Notes: generated by a model from the sequence alone, not told the origin. 64,000 nt of DNA from Desulfobaculum xiamenense (GCF_011927665.1 NZ_JAATJA010000001.1:291019-355018); one strand, 5' to 3'; numbered from the stretch's first letter, positions 29,382-39,029 are shown. Made by a program: numbers and translations.

Positions 29382-30209
29382 CTAGAGATCGACGAGTTCC
29401 ACGTCGTCCGGGCGGAGTTCGCGCCCGAGGAACAGGCTGCCCGTGCGGGCGAAGCGTTTCACGTCGTCCGTGGAGAGGAAGGTGCTACCGCCGGTGTCGC
29501 TGGTGCGGGCCACGCCGAGGCGGTCCAGCTCCTCGGCCACTGCGTCGGCCGTGGTCTTGGCGGAGTCCACGATGGCCACGCCGGGGCCGACGACATTGGC
29601 GATGGCCGGGGCGAGAACCGGAAAGTGCGTACAGCCGAGGACCAGACAGTCCGGCGTAGGCAGGCCGTCCGGATCGGGAGCGAAGACGGGGTCGAGGTAG
29701 CGCGCGGCGATGCCCTCGACCAGCGGGCCGTCCGTCCAACCCTCTTCTGCCAGAGCCACGAAGAGCGAGCAGGGGACGCCGGTCACCGTCGCGTCCGGGC
29801 GCAGGCGGGTGATGGCCTGCTGATAGGCTCCGCCGCGAATGGTGCGCTCCGTGGCGACCACGGCGATGGAGCCGTTGGTCGATGCGGCCACGCCAGCGCG
29901 GGCACCCGGCTCGACCACGCCGATGACCGGGATATCCGGATACTCGGCACGCAGCGCGTCGAGCGCCACGGAGGTCGCCGTGTTGCAGGCGATGACGAGG
30001 GCCTTGATGCCGCGCTCCACGAGACGCGCGGAGGCCTGCAGGGCGTAGCGGGTGATGGTGTCCGGTCCCTTGGTGCCGTAGGGCAGGCGGGCCGTGTCTC
30101 CGAGATATATGAGGTCTTCGCTGGGCATGCGGCGGCGCAGGGCCTTGAGCACGGTCAGTCCGCCGACGCCGGAGTCGAAGAGTCCGATGGGCAGGGAAGT
30201 GGTATCCAT
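29382..30209 (-). CDS. murI: Glutamate racemase
   Basis: Makes D-glutamate for peptidoglycan using two catalytic cysteines. The 275-residue protein has FDSGVGGLTVLKALRR, GDTARLPYG, the first cysteine in ACNTATSVALD and the second in GCTHFPVL. The AGGCAAC site before the ATG is moderate. It stands alone on the minus strand; 256 bp upstream of it hold no recognisable gene. Confidence 0.95.
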   Translation of the reverse strand: MDTTSLPIGLFDSGVGGLTVLKALRRRMPSEDLIYLGDTARLPYGTKGPDTITRYALQASARLVERGIKALVIACNTATSVALDALRAEYPDIPVIGVVEPGARAGVAASTNGSIAVVATERTIRGGAYQQAITRLRPDATVTGVPCSLFVALAEEGWTDGPLVEGIAARYLDPVFAPDPDGLPTPDCLVLGCTHFPVLAPAIANVVGPGVAIVDSAKTTADAVAEELDRLGVARTSDTGGSTFLSTDDVKRFARTGSLFLGRELRPDDVELVDL

Positions 30210-30465
30210 ACGTGTTGCCTGTTGGAGGTGATTGCCTGTGCGGCGGAAGCTCCGCGCGCGGGGGGATACTGCTCCCGGCCGAGGCGGGAGTCAATCCCGA
30301 TGGGAACGCTGCGCTGGAGCGGGTCTGCGGACGTCGCGCCGTGGGAATGCTCACAGGCGCAGGCGTTGGGAACTGGCGCATGTTCGCGTGTCCGACTTCC
30401 GGGCTACGCAATGAGCGCCTGTGGGCTACATCCGGTGGCCGAGTCGTGCAAACAGGGTTTGGCGA

Positions 30466-30702
30466 TCAGAGCTTGGCGACCTTCTCCCCCGAGTAGACGA
30501 AGGCCTTGCGCACCATTCTGTAGAAGGTGCCCTTGTCGAAACCGATGGTTTCGCCGCAGGGACACAAGATTTTGCCATTTTCGGCAATCGCGTCGAGCAT
30601 GCGCTCGATGCGCGCTTTGTGACAGCGCAGCACCTCGCCCTTTCCGAGCTTGTTGTACTTCCAGAGCTTTGTCTTGCAGCGCGCGCAGCGGATGGTGAGC
30701 AT
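30466..30702 (-). CDS. Small Cys-rich protein, zinc-ribbon-like
   Basis: A 78-residue protein with CARC at residues 6-9, a single Cys at 27 and CPC at 47-49, which together could bind a metal. It has many basic residues, which would fit nucleic-acid contact. The frame stays open far upstream only because it is antisense to the next gene; the ATG at 30702 fits the start of the Cys motif. Function unknown. Confidence 0.65.
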   Translation of the reverse strand: MLTIRCARCKTKLWKYNKLGKGEVLRCHKARIERMLDAIAENGKILCPCGETIGFDKGTFYRMVRKAFVYSGEKVAKL

Positions 30703-30846
30703 TGCCGTACGGTGGTGTGGATGGTTGGCGAAAAGCCGGGCGGCGTGGGCCTCGGCGGGTATCAACCCGCATCGGGCTTTGACAGCCGTAACTTTCGGGC
30801 ATAAGCATGTCGGTTCCCGATAACTCAACCGAAGAGGATTTGCCAG

Positions 30847-31608
30847 ATGTTTACGCATGCCATAGTCCGCACTCCCTGCCCCGACTTCGCGAAGGGGCTG
30901 ACCACCTCTACTCATCTTGGTGCTGCCGATTATGATCTGATGCTGGTCCAGCATGCGGCATACGTGGACGCTCTCAGGGGCCTCGGCCTTGCCGTTGACG
31001 TTCTCCCCGCCGAATCGTCCTTCCCGGATGCGCATTTCGTCGAGGACGTCGCCGTCGTCGTGCCCGAGGTGGCGGTCATCACCAACCCCGGCGCGTCTGA
31101 GCGCAACGGCGAGAAGGAGACCATCGTCTCCGCCCTCGCGAAGTATCGCACCCTCGCCCGCATCGAGGCTCCCGGCACTCTCGACGGCGGCGATGTGCTG
31201 CTCGTGAACAAGCATTTCTTCATCGGCGTGTCCGACCGGACCAATGCCGAAGGCGCTCGCCAGCTCGGCGAGATCATGGCCTCCCATGGCTACACGTGGA
31301 CGCCGGTTCCGGTCGGTGCCGGTCTGCATTTCAAGTCCAGCGTGAACTGGGTGGGCGGCAATACGCTGCTGGTGACCAAGGATTTCGCGGACCGCAAGGA
31401 GATTGAGGGCTTCGATCTGCTCGTCGTGGACAAGGACGAGGAGTACGCCTCCAATACGCTTCTCATCAATGACACCCTCATTACGCCCACAGGTTTCCCC
31501 AAGACGAGGAAAATGCTTGACGGCCTGGGCCGTAATATTGTCGAACTTGACATGAGCGAAACGCGCAAGATGGACGGCGGTCTGACTTGCCTTTCGCTGC
31601 GCTTCTAG
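30847..31608 (+). CDS. Dimethylarginine dimethylaminohydrolase/amidinotransferase-type hydrolase
   Basis: A 253-residue member of the guanidino-group-modifying superfamily. It has the substrate-binding FPDAHFVEDVAVV, the central LDGGDVLLVNKHFFIG, catalytic His in AGLHFKSSVN and a C-terminal catalytic Cys in GGLTCLSLRF. The length and layout fit DDAH rather than the longer arginine deiminase. Likely reaction: hydrolysis of a (methyl)arginine to citrulline; this is inferred from family only. It is 144 bp from the divergent zinc-ribbon gene. Confidence 0.85.
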   Translation: MFTHAIVRTPCPDFAKGLTTSTHLGAADYDLMLVQHAAYVDALRGLGLAVDVLPAESSFPDAHFVEDVAVVVPEVAVITNPGASERNGEKETIVSALAKYRTLARIEAPGTLDGGDVLLVNKHFFIGVSDRTNAEGARQLGEIMASHGYTWTPVPVGAGLHFKSSVNWVGGNTLLVTKDFADRKEIEGFDLLVVDKDEEYASNTLLINDTLITPTGFPKTRKMLDGLGRNIVELDMSETRKMDGGLTCLSLRF

Positions 31609-31649
31609 ACCATAGGCAGATTACAAAAATGGCAAAAACCGAATATGCC

Positions 31650-31676
31650 TTGTCATTTCGCAAGTGACGGTATATT
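31650..31676 (+). promoter_or_regulatory. Candidate promoter before the 54-residue protein
   Basis: TTGTCA and TATATT are separated by 15 bp, about 27 bp before the start codon. The spacing is shorter than ideal, so this is tentative. Confidence 0.35.
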
Positions 31677-31703
31677 CACGCTAATTGTCACGGAGAACTC
31701 GTC

Positions 31704-31868
31704 ATGGACGTCCTGAAGAACAGGTATAAGCGAGAGGCCGTGGAGGTCCACTGCCCGGTGCACAAGATTTCCCAGGTCATCTACCTTCCGGAGGAGACCA
31801 TGCCTGATTGTCCGGTCTGCAAGAAGAAGATGATCATTAAGGAAGTGCTTACCGAAGGCAAGTATTGA
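31704..31868 (+). CDS. 54-residue Cys-containing small protein
   Basis: Short but convincing gene: ATG at 31704 preceded by a GGAG site and typical codon use. The protein is 54 residues and has CPVH at residues 17-20 and CPVC at 36-39, a possible one-zinc site. Charged, soluble, no signal peptide. It stands 70 bp before the amino-acid ABC transporter operon. Function unknown. Confidence 0.7.
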   Translation: MDVLKNRYKREAVEVHCPVHKISQVIYLPEETMPDCPVCKKKMIIKEVLTEGKY

Positions 31869-31938
31869 CCTTTTTGTAGACAATCCATCTTCGCCCCGTT
31901 TGGGGTCCACTGTTCAACTTCGCATAGGAGGTCTGCGG

Positions 31939-32760
31939 ATGCGTTTTGTGAAGAATCTGCTGCTCGCCGTGGTGTGCTTCTGCATGCTGGCCGGTCAGGC
32001 TTTGGCCGCCGATTTCGAAATGTCCCAGAAGTCCACCATTGAGACGATTCTCAAGAGCGGCGTGCTGCGCGTGGGTCTTGACCCCGGCTACGCTCCCTTC
32101 GAGATGACCGACAAGAATGGTAAGGTCATCGGTTTCGACGTCGACATCGCCAAGGAACTCGCCAAGGCCATGGGCGTGAAGCTGGAAGTCGTGAACACCG
32201 ACTTCGACGGCATCGTCCCCGCGCTGCTTGCCGACAAGTTCGACATCATCATCTCCGGCATGACCCTGACCCAGGAGCGCAACCTCCAGATCAGCTTCGC
32301 CGACCCCTACATCGCCGCCGGTCAGGCTGTGCTCGTGAACAAGAAGTTCGAGGGCGTGGTCAAGAGCTATCGCGATCTGAACGACCCCAAGTACACCGTT
32401 GCCTCCCGCATCGGCACCACTGGTGAGATGGCGACCAAGCGCATGATGCCCAAGGCCAACTACAAGTCCTTTGACAAGGAGCCCGACGGCGCCATGGACG
32501 TGGCCAACGGCCAGTCCGACGCCTTCGTGTACGACCTGCCCTTCTGTGTCGTCTTCATGGCCCAGCAGGGTGGCAAGAACCTTTTCATTCTCGACAAGCC
32601 CTTCACCTATGAGCCCATCGCCATGGGCATCAAGCGCGGTGACCCGGACTTCCTGAACTTCCTGAACAACTTCATGAAGCAGATCAAGTCCGACGGCCGC
32701 TACGACCGCATCTACGACAAGTGGATCAAGTCGACCACCTGGTTCAACAACCTCCAGTAG
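31939..32760 (+). CDS. Polar amino-acid ABC transporter, substrate-binding protein
   Basis: A 273-residue periplasmic binding protein of family 3. Its signal peptide (residues 1-23, ending QALAA) is followed by the domain opening GVLRVGLDPGYAPFEMTDKNGK (in part) and GFDVDIAKELAKAMG. Further markers are DFDGIVPALLADKFDIIISGMT (in part) and FADPYIAAGQ. It feeds amino acids to the permease and ATPase encoded next. GGAGG precedes the ATG. A 16 bp hairpin downstream may raise its mRNA level above that of the permease. Confidence 0.92.
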   Translation: MRFVKNLLLAVVCFCMLAGQALAADFEMSQKSTIETILKSGVLRVGLDPGYAPFEMTDKNGKVIGFDVDIAKELAKAMGVKLEVVNTDFDGIVPALLADKFDIIISGMTLTQERNLQISFADPYIAAGQAVLVNKKFEGVVKSYRDLNDPKYTVASRIGTTGEMATKRMMPKANYKSFDKEPDGAMDVANGQSDAFVYDLPFCVVFMAQQGGKNLFILDKPFTYEPIAMGIKRGDPDFLNFLNNFMKQIKSDGRYDRIYDKWIKSTTWFNNLQ

Positions 32761-32787
32761 TCCGGTCCGCACAAGTACGATGAAGTA

Positions 32788-32823
32788 CGCCCCGCGTGCC
32801 TCCTTTTGGGGGTACGCGGGGCG
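32788..32823 (+). other. Long stem-loop between binding-protein and permease genes
   Basis: A 16-pair stem (with two G-T pairs) and a TTTT loop starting CGCCCCGCGT. It has no T tail, so it is more likely an mRNA-stabilising or processing hairpin than a terminator. Confidence 0.7.
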
Positions 32824-32960
32824 ATGATTGTCGCAAGGGCGGCCGGTGTGGCGTCCTTGCGCATGCGTCCGTGATGACGGACCCATGCGCGAGCGCGCCA
32901 TGCGTGTGTTCGAGAAATACCCGGCCCCGTAGGGGGCAGCATAAGGAGCGTGAAGGCAGA

Positions 32961-33968
32961 ATGTCACTTTATCCCGGATTGGATCGTCCCAGAAGTCCGT
33001 TGTACCGGAAGTTCTGGGCGGCCATGTTCTTCGTTCTCGTGGTTGTGTCGTGTCTGGGCCTCTATGGCGCCACCAAGTATGTTGATTACACTTGGCGATG
33101 GTACCGGGTGCCGCAGTACTTCTTCTATCAGGAAGAGGTGACAATCCGAACGGAGCTCGACGGCGAAGTGACCGCTGTCGAGCAGGACACCAAGGGATCC
33201 GAAGTGACTGTGGCCGCGCTGGATGGAACCGTGGAGAAGTACGCCATCCCCGGTGCGAATGTCCGCGTCGAGGAAGGTGACTTCGTCTATCCCGGCGATG
33301 TGCTCGGTTCCTCCAAAGAGTGGAAGGCCGGCCTGTTCCTGACGGGTCTGTGGATTACGCTCAAGGTCAGTCTCATTTCCATCGTGATCGGCATGGTGTT
33401 CGGTCTGGGAACCGGTCTGGCCCGCATATCCGACAATCCGCTGCTCAAGTGGACTGCCATCACCTACATCGAGCTGGTGCGTGGCTCTCCGCTTCTGGTG
33501 CAGCTTATGATCTGGTATTACGTGGTGGGTACGCTCATCAACCAGCTTGCGGCCACGTGGGGCCTGCCCAACGTGCCGAACCTGTGGTTCGGTGCCATCG
33601 GCCTTGCCACCTTCACCGGCGCGTACACCGCCGAGATCGTGCGCGCTGGCATCCAGAGCGTTCATCGCGGCCAGATGGAGGCCGCGCGGTCCCTTGGCAT
33701 GAACTATAGCGAAGCCATGCGCAAGGTTGTGATGCCGCAGGCCATCCGCCGCATCCTGCCCGCGCTGGCCGGTCAGTTCATCAGCCTTATCAAGGACTCC
33801 TCGTTGCTTGGCGTCATCGCCGTGCGCGAGTTGACCAAGGTCACCCGAGAGGTGGTCAGCGCGTCGTTGCAGACCTACGAAATGTGGTTCGTGTGCGCGC
33901 TTTTGTACCTGGTGATGACCTTCACCCTCTCCGTGATCGTCCAGTACATGGAACGCAAGGCGGTGTAA
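32961..33968 (+). CDS. Polar amino-acid ABC transporter permease with inserted barrel-like domain
   Basis: A 335-residue permease, about 115 residues longer than usual for the His/Glu/Gln family. TM1 spans about residues 19-38. Residues about 48-122 form a beta-rich insert ending [13 protein letters not shown], which resembles a lipoyl-like barrel-sandwich module. The normal HisM/GlnP core follows from residue 125, with the [16 protein letters not shown] segment, and the EAA loop reads [24 protein letters not shown] (in part). It lies 200 bp after the binding-protein gene and 4 bp before the ATPase gene. Confidence 0.9.
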   Translation: MSLYPGLDRPRSPLYRKFWAAMFFVLVVVSCLGLYGATKYVDYTWRWYRVPQYFFYQEEVTIRTELDGEVTAVEQDTKGSEVTVAALDGTVEKYAIPGANVRVEEGDFVYPGDVLGSSKEWKAGLFLTGLWITLKVSLISIVIGMVFGLGTGLARISDNPLLKWTAITYIELVRGSPLLVQLMIWYYVVGTLINQLAATWGLPNVPNLWFGAIGLATFTGAYTAEIVRAGIQSVHRGQMEAARSLGMNYSEAMRKVVMPQAIRRILPALAGQFISLIKDSSLLGVIAVRELTKVTREVVSASLQTYEMWFVCALLYLVMTFTLSVIVQYMERKAV

Positions 33969-33972
33969 TGAA

Positions 33973-34704
<732 letters not shown>

Positions 34705-34730
34705 GTTTCGGACGGCATCTGATTGCAATG

Positions 34731-34766
34731 AAGGCCGCGTCCCGACAGGGATGCGGCCTTTTTTTG
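34731..34766 (+). terminator. Rho-independent terminator
   Basis: GGCCGCGTCCC pairs with GGGATGCGGCC, followed by TTTTTTT. It ends the amino-acid ABC operon. Confidence 0.92.
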
Positions 34767-34846
34767 TCTCCTTCGCCCGGATGCTCGAATGTTCGCTGGT
34801 GGCGGGAGTGCTTGCGCGCAGGGCCTCACGTGCGGTAGGCTTGGGC

Positions 34847-35095
34847 ATGAGTCTTCTCATCAATGATATGTGGAAGGCGCAGCACGCACTGGTGCAGGGA
34901 CTTCTGCGGCAGTGGATTACCTTCAGCACCGAGTGGGACCTCGACGACCCCATCGTCAAGGGCCTTGCCCACTACATGCACGGACAGGATCTGCTGGCGC
35001 TGACCCGCGCCCCCAAGGCCGCGCCGGGCCTGCCGACGCCGGACGTCTCCGTCCCGGAGATGGGCGTGGGGGCCGTGGTGCGCGCCCGCGTGTGA
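34847..35095 (+). CDS. Small hypothetical protein
   Basis: An 82-residue reading frame between two terminators. It encodes a helical N-terminal half (MWKAQHALVQGLLRQWITF) and a Pro-rich C terminus. Codon use resembles its neighbours. The ribosome site is poor, and ATG codons at 34781 or 34847 could be used. No family recognised. Confidence 0.45.
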   Translation: MSLLINDMWKAQHALVQGLLRQWITFSTEWDLDDPIVKGLAHYMHGQDLLALTRAPKAAPGLPTPDVSVPEMGVGAVVRARV

Positions 35096-35135
35096 GGCGA
35101 GCGGGGATTCCTAGCGTAGAATGATTGCCATGAAG

Positions 35136-35169
35136 AAGGGGCGTCGGAGTGTATCCGACGCCCCTTTTG
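35136..35169. terminator. Terminator before the aminotransferase gene
   Basis: AAGGGGCGTCGGA pairs with TCCGACGCCCCTT around a 5-6 base loop, with TT beyond. It serves the converging small gene and the minus-strand aminotransferase. Confidence 0.88.
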
Positions 35170-35192
35170 TTCGGCGTGATTTCGGGTTGCGT

Positions 35193-36404
35193 TCAGTGTG
35201 CCGCAGCGGCGATGCGCGAGAGCGCTTCGGCCAGCACGCTTCGTGGGCAGGCGAGGTTGATGCGCTCAAAGCCATCGCCTTCGGGGCCGAACATGCGGCC
35301 TTCGTCCAGAAAAACGCGGGCGTCGTGCAGGAAAAGCTTTTCGAGGGCGGGGCGCGTAATCCCGAGGGCGCGACAGTCGAGCCACGCGAGGTAGGTGCCT
35401 TCGGGCCGGATGACCGTGATTTCGGGGACCGTGCGCGCGAGGGTGTCCACGAGGAAATCCACGTTGCCCTCAATGTAGGTCAGCAACTGGTCCAGCCACG
35501 CCTCGCCGTGCGTGTAGGCCGTTTGGCAGGCCACCATGCCGAAGGGGTTGGGGTCGAAGATGCCATTTGCGCGTACCTCCGCCGAGAAGCGCTCACGAAG
35601 CGTCTCGTCGGGAATGAAAATGTTGGAGGTCTGGAGCCCGGCGAGGTTGAAGGTCTTGCTCGGAGCCGTGCAGATGATGCTCAATGCGGCGAGGTTGTCC
35701 CCGAGGGATGCGTAGGGCGTGAAGGTGTGGCCGGGGAGCACGAGGTCGCCGTGGATTTCGTCCGCCACCACCAGCACGCCGTGACGGGTGCAGATTTCAC
35801 CGAAGCGGCGCAGTTCTTCCGGCTGCCACACGCGGCCCACGGGGTTGTGCGGATTGGAAAGAATGGCCAGCGTGACCTGCGGGTCTGCGGCGATGCGCTC
35901 CAGCTCCTCGTAATTCATATGATAATGATCGCCGTCGCGTACCAGCGGATTGCGGGCGAGGGGGCGGTCCGACGCCTTGGCCGCGTTGAAGAACGGATAA
36001 TAGACGGGCGGCTGCACGAGCACCTGCTCGCCGGGTTTCGTGAATGCGCGGACCAGCCAGTGCAGCGCGGGGACAATGCCCGGCGTGGGCACGATCCATT
36101 TGGGGCGTGCGGCCCAGCCCTGACGGCGGCGCATCCAGTCGCACACGGCGGCGCGGTAGTCGTCCGTGGCCAGCGTGTAGCCGAATACGCCGTGTCTGGC
36201 GCGCTCGACTAGCGCATTCACGATTTCGTCGGGGCAGCGGAAGTCCATGTCCGCCACCCACATGGGAATGATGCCGTTCGGCTCGAAGCAGTCGTTGCCC
36301 ACGTGCCACGATTCCGGGTCTATGCCGTCCCGCACGAGTTGCCATTTGACGGAGCCGGTTTCGCGTCTGTCCACGGGGGTGTCGAAGTCGTATGTGATGG
36401 CCAC
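35193..36404 (-). CDS. MalY/PatB family C-S lyase (cystathionine beta-lyase type)
   Basis: A 403-residue PLP enzyme of fold type I. MalY/PatB proteins cleave the C-S bond of cystathionine or related thioethers to pyruvate, ammonia and a thiol. Visible marks are MWVADMDFRCPDEI near residue 48, the TPGIVPALHWLVRAF region, SNPHNPVGRVW and VVADEIHGDLVL. The PLP lysine is in TAPSKTFNLAGLQ, and the C-terminal FERINLACPRS carries the carboxylate-binding Arg. It is alone between a terminator and the thioredoxin gene on the same strand. Confidence 0.9.
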   Translation of the reverse strand: MAITYDFDTPVDRRETGSVKWQLVRDGIDPESWHVGNDCFEPNGIIPMWVADMDFRCPDEIVNALVERARHGVFGYTLATDDYRAAVCDWMRRRQGWAARPKWIVPTPGIVPALHWLVRAFTKPGEQVLVQPPVYYPFFNAAKASDRPLARNPLVRDGDHYHMNYEELERIAADPQVTLAILSNPHNPVGRVWQPEELRRFGEICTRHGVLVVADEIHGDLVLPGHTFTPYASLGDNLAALSIICTAPSKTFNLAGLQTSNIFIPDETLRERFSAEVRANGIFDPNPFGMVACQTAYTHGEAWLDQLLTYIEGNVDFLVDTLARTVPEITVIRPEGTYLAWLDCRALGITRPALEKLFLHDARVFLDEGRMFGPEGDGFERINLACPRSVLAEALSRIAAAAH

Positions 36405-36504
36405 GGCGTGCTTCCTTGCGTGAGGATGAAGTGAACGCCGCCGCCGGAGATTCCGGCAGCGGCGGAGTGCGGCATGGTAGCCGTGGGAGTGCGTTCCCGC
36501 AAGC

Positions 36505-36939
36505 CTAGGCGAAGCGCATGGCCCACGACGCGAGCTGTTCCGCGTCCATGGCTCCGGCCAGTCTGGCTAGTTCCGTCGAGTTCCTGAAGATGACGGTTGT
36601 CGGCACGGACTCTATGCGGTGGTGGGCGGCGAGGGCTTCCTCGCGCTGCGTGTCCACGACGGCGAGCAGCATGGCGGGCCCGAGCACGCGGGCGGCTCGT
36701 TCGAATTCCGGAGCCATGCGGCGGCAGTGCGGACACCACGGTGCCTGAAAATTTACGATGACGGGAAGTCCGCTACGTTCCATGAAGGCGCGGAAGGTGG
36801 CACTCCCAAGGCGCACGGGGACGCTGGGGAGGAGAGGGGAGCCGCAACGGCCGCATTCAGGCGTATTGCGCAGCTTCGCAACGATGACTCGGTTCGTGGC
36901 GAGACAGTTCGGACAGGGAACCGTGACGGTTTCGTTCAT
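36505..36939 (-). CDS. Thioredoxin with N-terminal zinc ribbon (TrxC-like)
   Basis: A 144-residue protein like thioredoxin 2. The N terminus has CPNC (residues 9-12) and CGRC (29-32), the zinc site of TrxC. The thioredoxin domain follows, but its active site is WCPHC rather than the usual WCGPC. The cis-proline is in ESVPTTVIF. AAAGGAG precedes the ATG. The altered dipeptide between the cysteines should shift the redox potential toward a more oxidising value (DsbA has CPHC); this is inference. Confidence 0.88.
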   Translation of the reverse strand: MNETVTVPCPNCLATNRVIVAKLRNTPECGRCGSPLLPSVPVRLGSATFRAFMERSGLPVIVNFQAPWCPHCRRMAPEFERAARVLGPAMLLAVVDTQREEALAAHHRIESVPTTVIFRNSTELARLAGAMDAEQLASWAMRFA

Positions 36940-37427
36940 GGCGAAACTCCTTTCGAATACAGCTAGCCATTCGTCGTGCATGAGGCAAGATGCTCTGCGT
37001 ATGGAATTTTCGTCTGAAGTAACTTTTGTGCGGCATTTTCGCAGCGATACTGCCGCCTGTAGGATAGACAGAACGCAGGGCTCGGCTGTCGGCGTTCGTC
37101 GCAACGTTCCCTTTGTGTTCGTCTGGAATGCAGATGCGGAATTCTTTTGGCTGTGCGCTTTGGAGGGCTTCGCGCCGTGTCGTTTGGACGACGGCGAGGC
37201 GACGCATGGGTGGGATTCTGCAGCGTGGGCAGTCCGTTGCATGGATGATGTTTGATTATCAAGAAATTGCATACGCATCGCAACTGGGAGGATTGTTGCC
37301 AAAGCCGTCCGGCAGGAGTAACGTTCGGCCGTTTGCGTTTTAACAGAAGTTGAACAGGCCGCGCCGAATGCGTGGAGTCGTTTTCGCGATTGCATCGCGT
37401 AGGCAAAAGGTCTGGGAGTGAATGGAA
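36940..37427. other. Intergenic region, no convincing gene
   Basis: 488 bp between the divergent thioredoxin and DUF3800-like genes. Composition is somewhat more AT-rich than the neighbours. A plus-strand frame (36980-37255) is open but has no clear ribosome site and no recognisable motif. No RNA gene or repeat was identified. Confidence 0.45.
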
Positions 37428-38219
37428 ATGGATATCTTTTTTGCGTCCGACATGTGCATTGACGGACTGCGCGAAGGCATGGGCCAGCTGACGTGTGTCG
37501 GCGGCGTCCTTGTGCCCGAGGAATCCCTCGGTGCGTTGGAGAAGAACATCAAGGCCGTGTGCGAGTCGCACGGTGTGACGGGGCAGCGTGACCTGTGGCC
37601 TCCGCAGGGTGGCATGTCGTGGGACATCGACGTCTGTTGCTCGCAGATTCTTGCCCATGCGGCGGAACATGGCGTGCGTGGCGTGGTCGCCCTCTGGGAC
37701 GGCGGACACGCCAAGACCGATGCTTGCGAAGCCCGCAACGAGTGCGCCACCTGTGCGCTTGATCTCGTGGCGCGTTCGCTGGACGAGCGTCAGCATTACG
37801 GGCTGGTCGTTGCCGGTGGAGCCGAAGGTCCGGAAGCCGAGGACGGCGCACTGCGTACCTGTTTCCGTGCTGCTCGGGACGGCGAGGGCTGCTCCCATCC
37901 GGAGCGCATCCTGCTCGACGCGCTGGCCGCGCGTTTCGAATACGTGCGCCTGTTGCAGTTGGCGGGCATCGTCGTCGGTGTGACAGCCTGCGAGGTCGCT
38001 GGTGTCATCGGCGATACGAATCGCCTGTTCCAGGAAGTGAAGCCGCTCCTGCTGCGCAACAAGGCTGGCCTTGTGGGCGGCGCTGGTCTGCGTATCTTCC
38101 CCAATGAAGAGATAAATCTTTACAAGTGGGTGCTTGGGGAGACATATTTCTCCCGCATCGACAGGGCCAGTGGATGGTTTCTGCCGCGTGCCCATTTCCC
38201 GTGGGATGCCCACGGCTGA
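37428..38219 (+). CDS. DUF3800-like protein
   Basis: A 263-residue protein that fits the DUF3800 layout: MDIFFASD start, VGGVLVPEESLGALEKNIKA, and the late helix FEYVRLLQLAGIVVGVTACEVAG. In DUF3800 the start is usually D-E-S-G; here the Glu is absent (SDMC), so the predicted RNase-H-like centre may be altered. It is unusually rich in cysteine (including CEARNECATC). GGGAG lies 9 bp before the ATG; an ATG two codons upstream is possible. DUF3800 proteins are often accessory-region genes of unknown function. Confidence 0.6.
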   Translation: MDIFFASDMCIDGLREGMGQLTCVGGVLVPEESLGALEKNIKAVCESHGVTGQRDLWPPQGGMSWDIDVCCSQILAHAAEHGVRGVVALWDGGHAKTDACEARNECATCALDLVARSLDERQHYGLVVAGGAEGPEAEDGALRTCFRAARDGEGCSHPERILLDALAARFEYVRLLQLAGIVVGVTACEVAGVIGDTNRLFQEVKPLLLRNKAGLVGGAGLRIFPNEEINLYKWVLGETYFSRIDRASGWFLPRAHFPWDAHG

Positions 38220-38310
38220 ACCATGAGCAGATAAGACGTGCCAGTCCTTCGCGGGCGGTGCGCAGAACCTTTGGCGGTGCCGTTCCGAGGCGGTCGGCGC
38301 GGCAAAGGAA

Positions 38311-38350
38311 AAGCGGGACCACAGCAATGCTGTGGTCCCGCTTCTATTTT
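38311..38350. terminator. Strong terminator
   Basis: AAGCGGGACCACAGC pairs perfectly with GCTGTGGTCCCGCTT around a 3-base loop, with CTATTTT beyond on the plus strand and TTCCTTT on the minus. Confidence 0.9.
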
Positions 38351-38396
38351 ATGGCTCCAGTCCGTTGCCGGACTGTTGTGTCTCAAGCGTGAATGA

Positions 38397-38786
38397 TTAG
38401 CTCAGGGTGACGGTGAAGGGCACCGCGTGCAGGGCGGCGGAGTATTCGCGGGTGGAACCGATGTCCCAGTTGGCGCGTTCCGGATCTTTGCCCAGAGCGG
38501 TGGCGATGTCGCGCGCGACGCCCTTTGCGTTGATCACCGGGTGCCGCGCGAAGACCTGCGGCAGGCCGTAGGTGAGGTTGCAGGCGAGGCATCGTCCCGG
38601 GCGCTGATGCAGCTGGAATTCGAAGTCGAAAAGCCCGTTGTGCTCGTGCATGAACTTGAGCCGGATGTCGTATGCGCCATCGTCACTGTCGCCCAGCAGG
38701 GCTTCGAAGAAGTCGTTGGTGCGTTCCGGGGGAAAGATGGCGCAAAGCCGTTCGTCGGAGAAGAGAGTTCTGAAGTCGGTAGGCAT
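38397..38786 (-). CDS. Conserved-type hypothetical protein
   Basis: A 129-residue soluble protein: acidic N-terminal half (TLFSDERLCAIFPPERTNDFF), central beta-rich stretch (LFDFEFQLHQRPGRCLACNL), then an Ala-rich part. One CxxC (CLAC) lies at about residues 78-81. GGTGGAG precedes the ATG at 38786. I know related proteins only as uncharacterised ones in sulfate reducers. No enzymatic motif. Confidence 0.65.
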   Translation of the reverse strand: MPTDFRTLFSDERLCAIFPPERTNDFFEALLGDSDDGAYDIRLKFMHEHNGLFDFEFQLHQRPGRCLACNLTYGLPQVFARHPVINAKGVARDIATALGKDPERANWDIGSTREYSAALHAVPFTVTLS

Positions 38787-39000
38787 GGTCTCCACCGTGG
38801 CGTTTGGTCGGTTGATTCCTGTCGTATGGCTGCACTCGCAATGCGGGCGCAGTCGAAAGCAGGCCTGCGCTATCACGGAATGTTTTCAACGGCAAGGAAA
38901 GCGTGTCGGAATTGTCGTTGCCGAGGCTGGTGCGGCGGGTGGGTGAAGCCCTTTGCGCCGTGAGTCCAATCGGTCTCCGTGTCTGCGTTATTCGAGTGGA

Positions 39001-39029
39001 AAGGCCCCGGTCATCGACCGGGGCCTTTT
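39001..39029 (-). terminator. Terminator of the TonB-receptor/ABC operon
   Basis: AAGGCCCCGGT pairs with ACCGGGGCCTT, with TTTCC following on the minus strand. The surrounding 342 bp (38787-39128) hold no gene that I can support. Confidence 0.85.
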
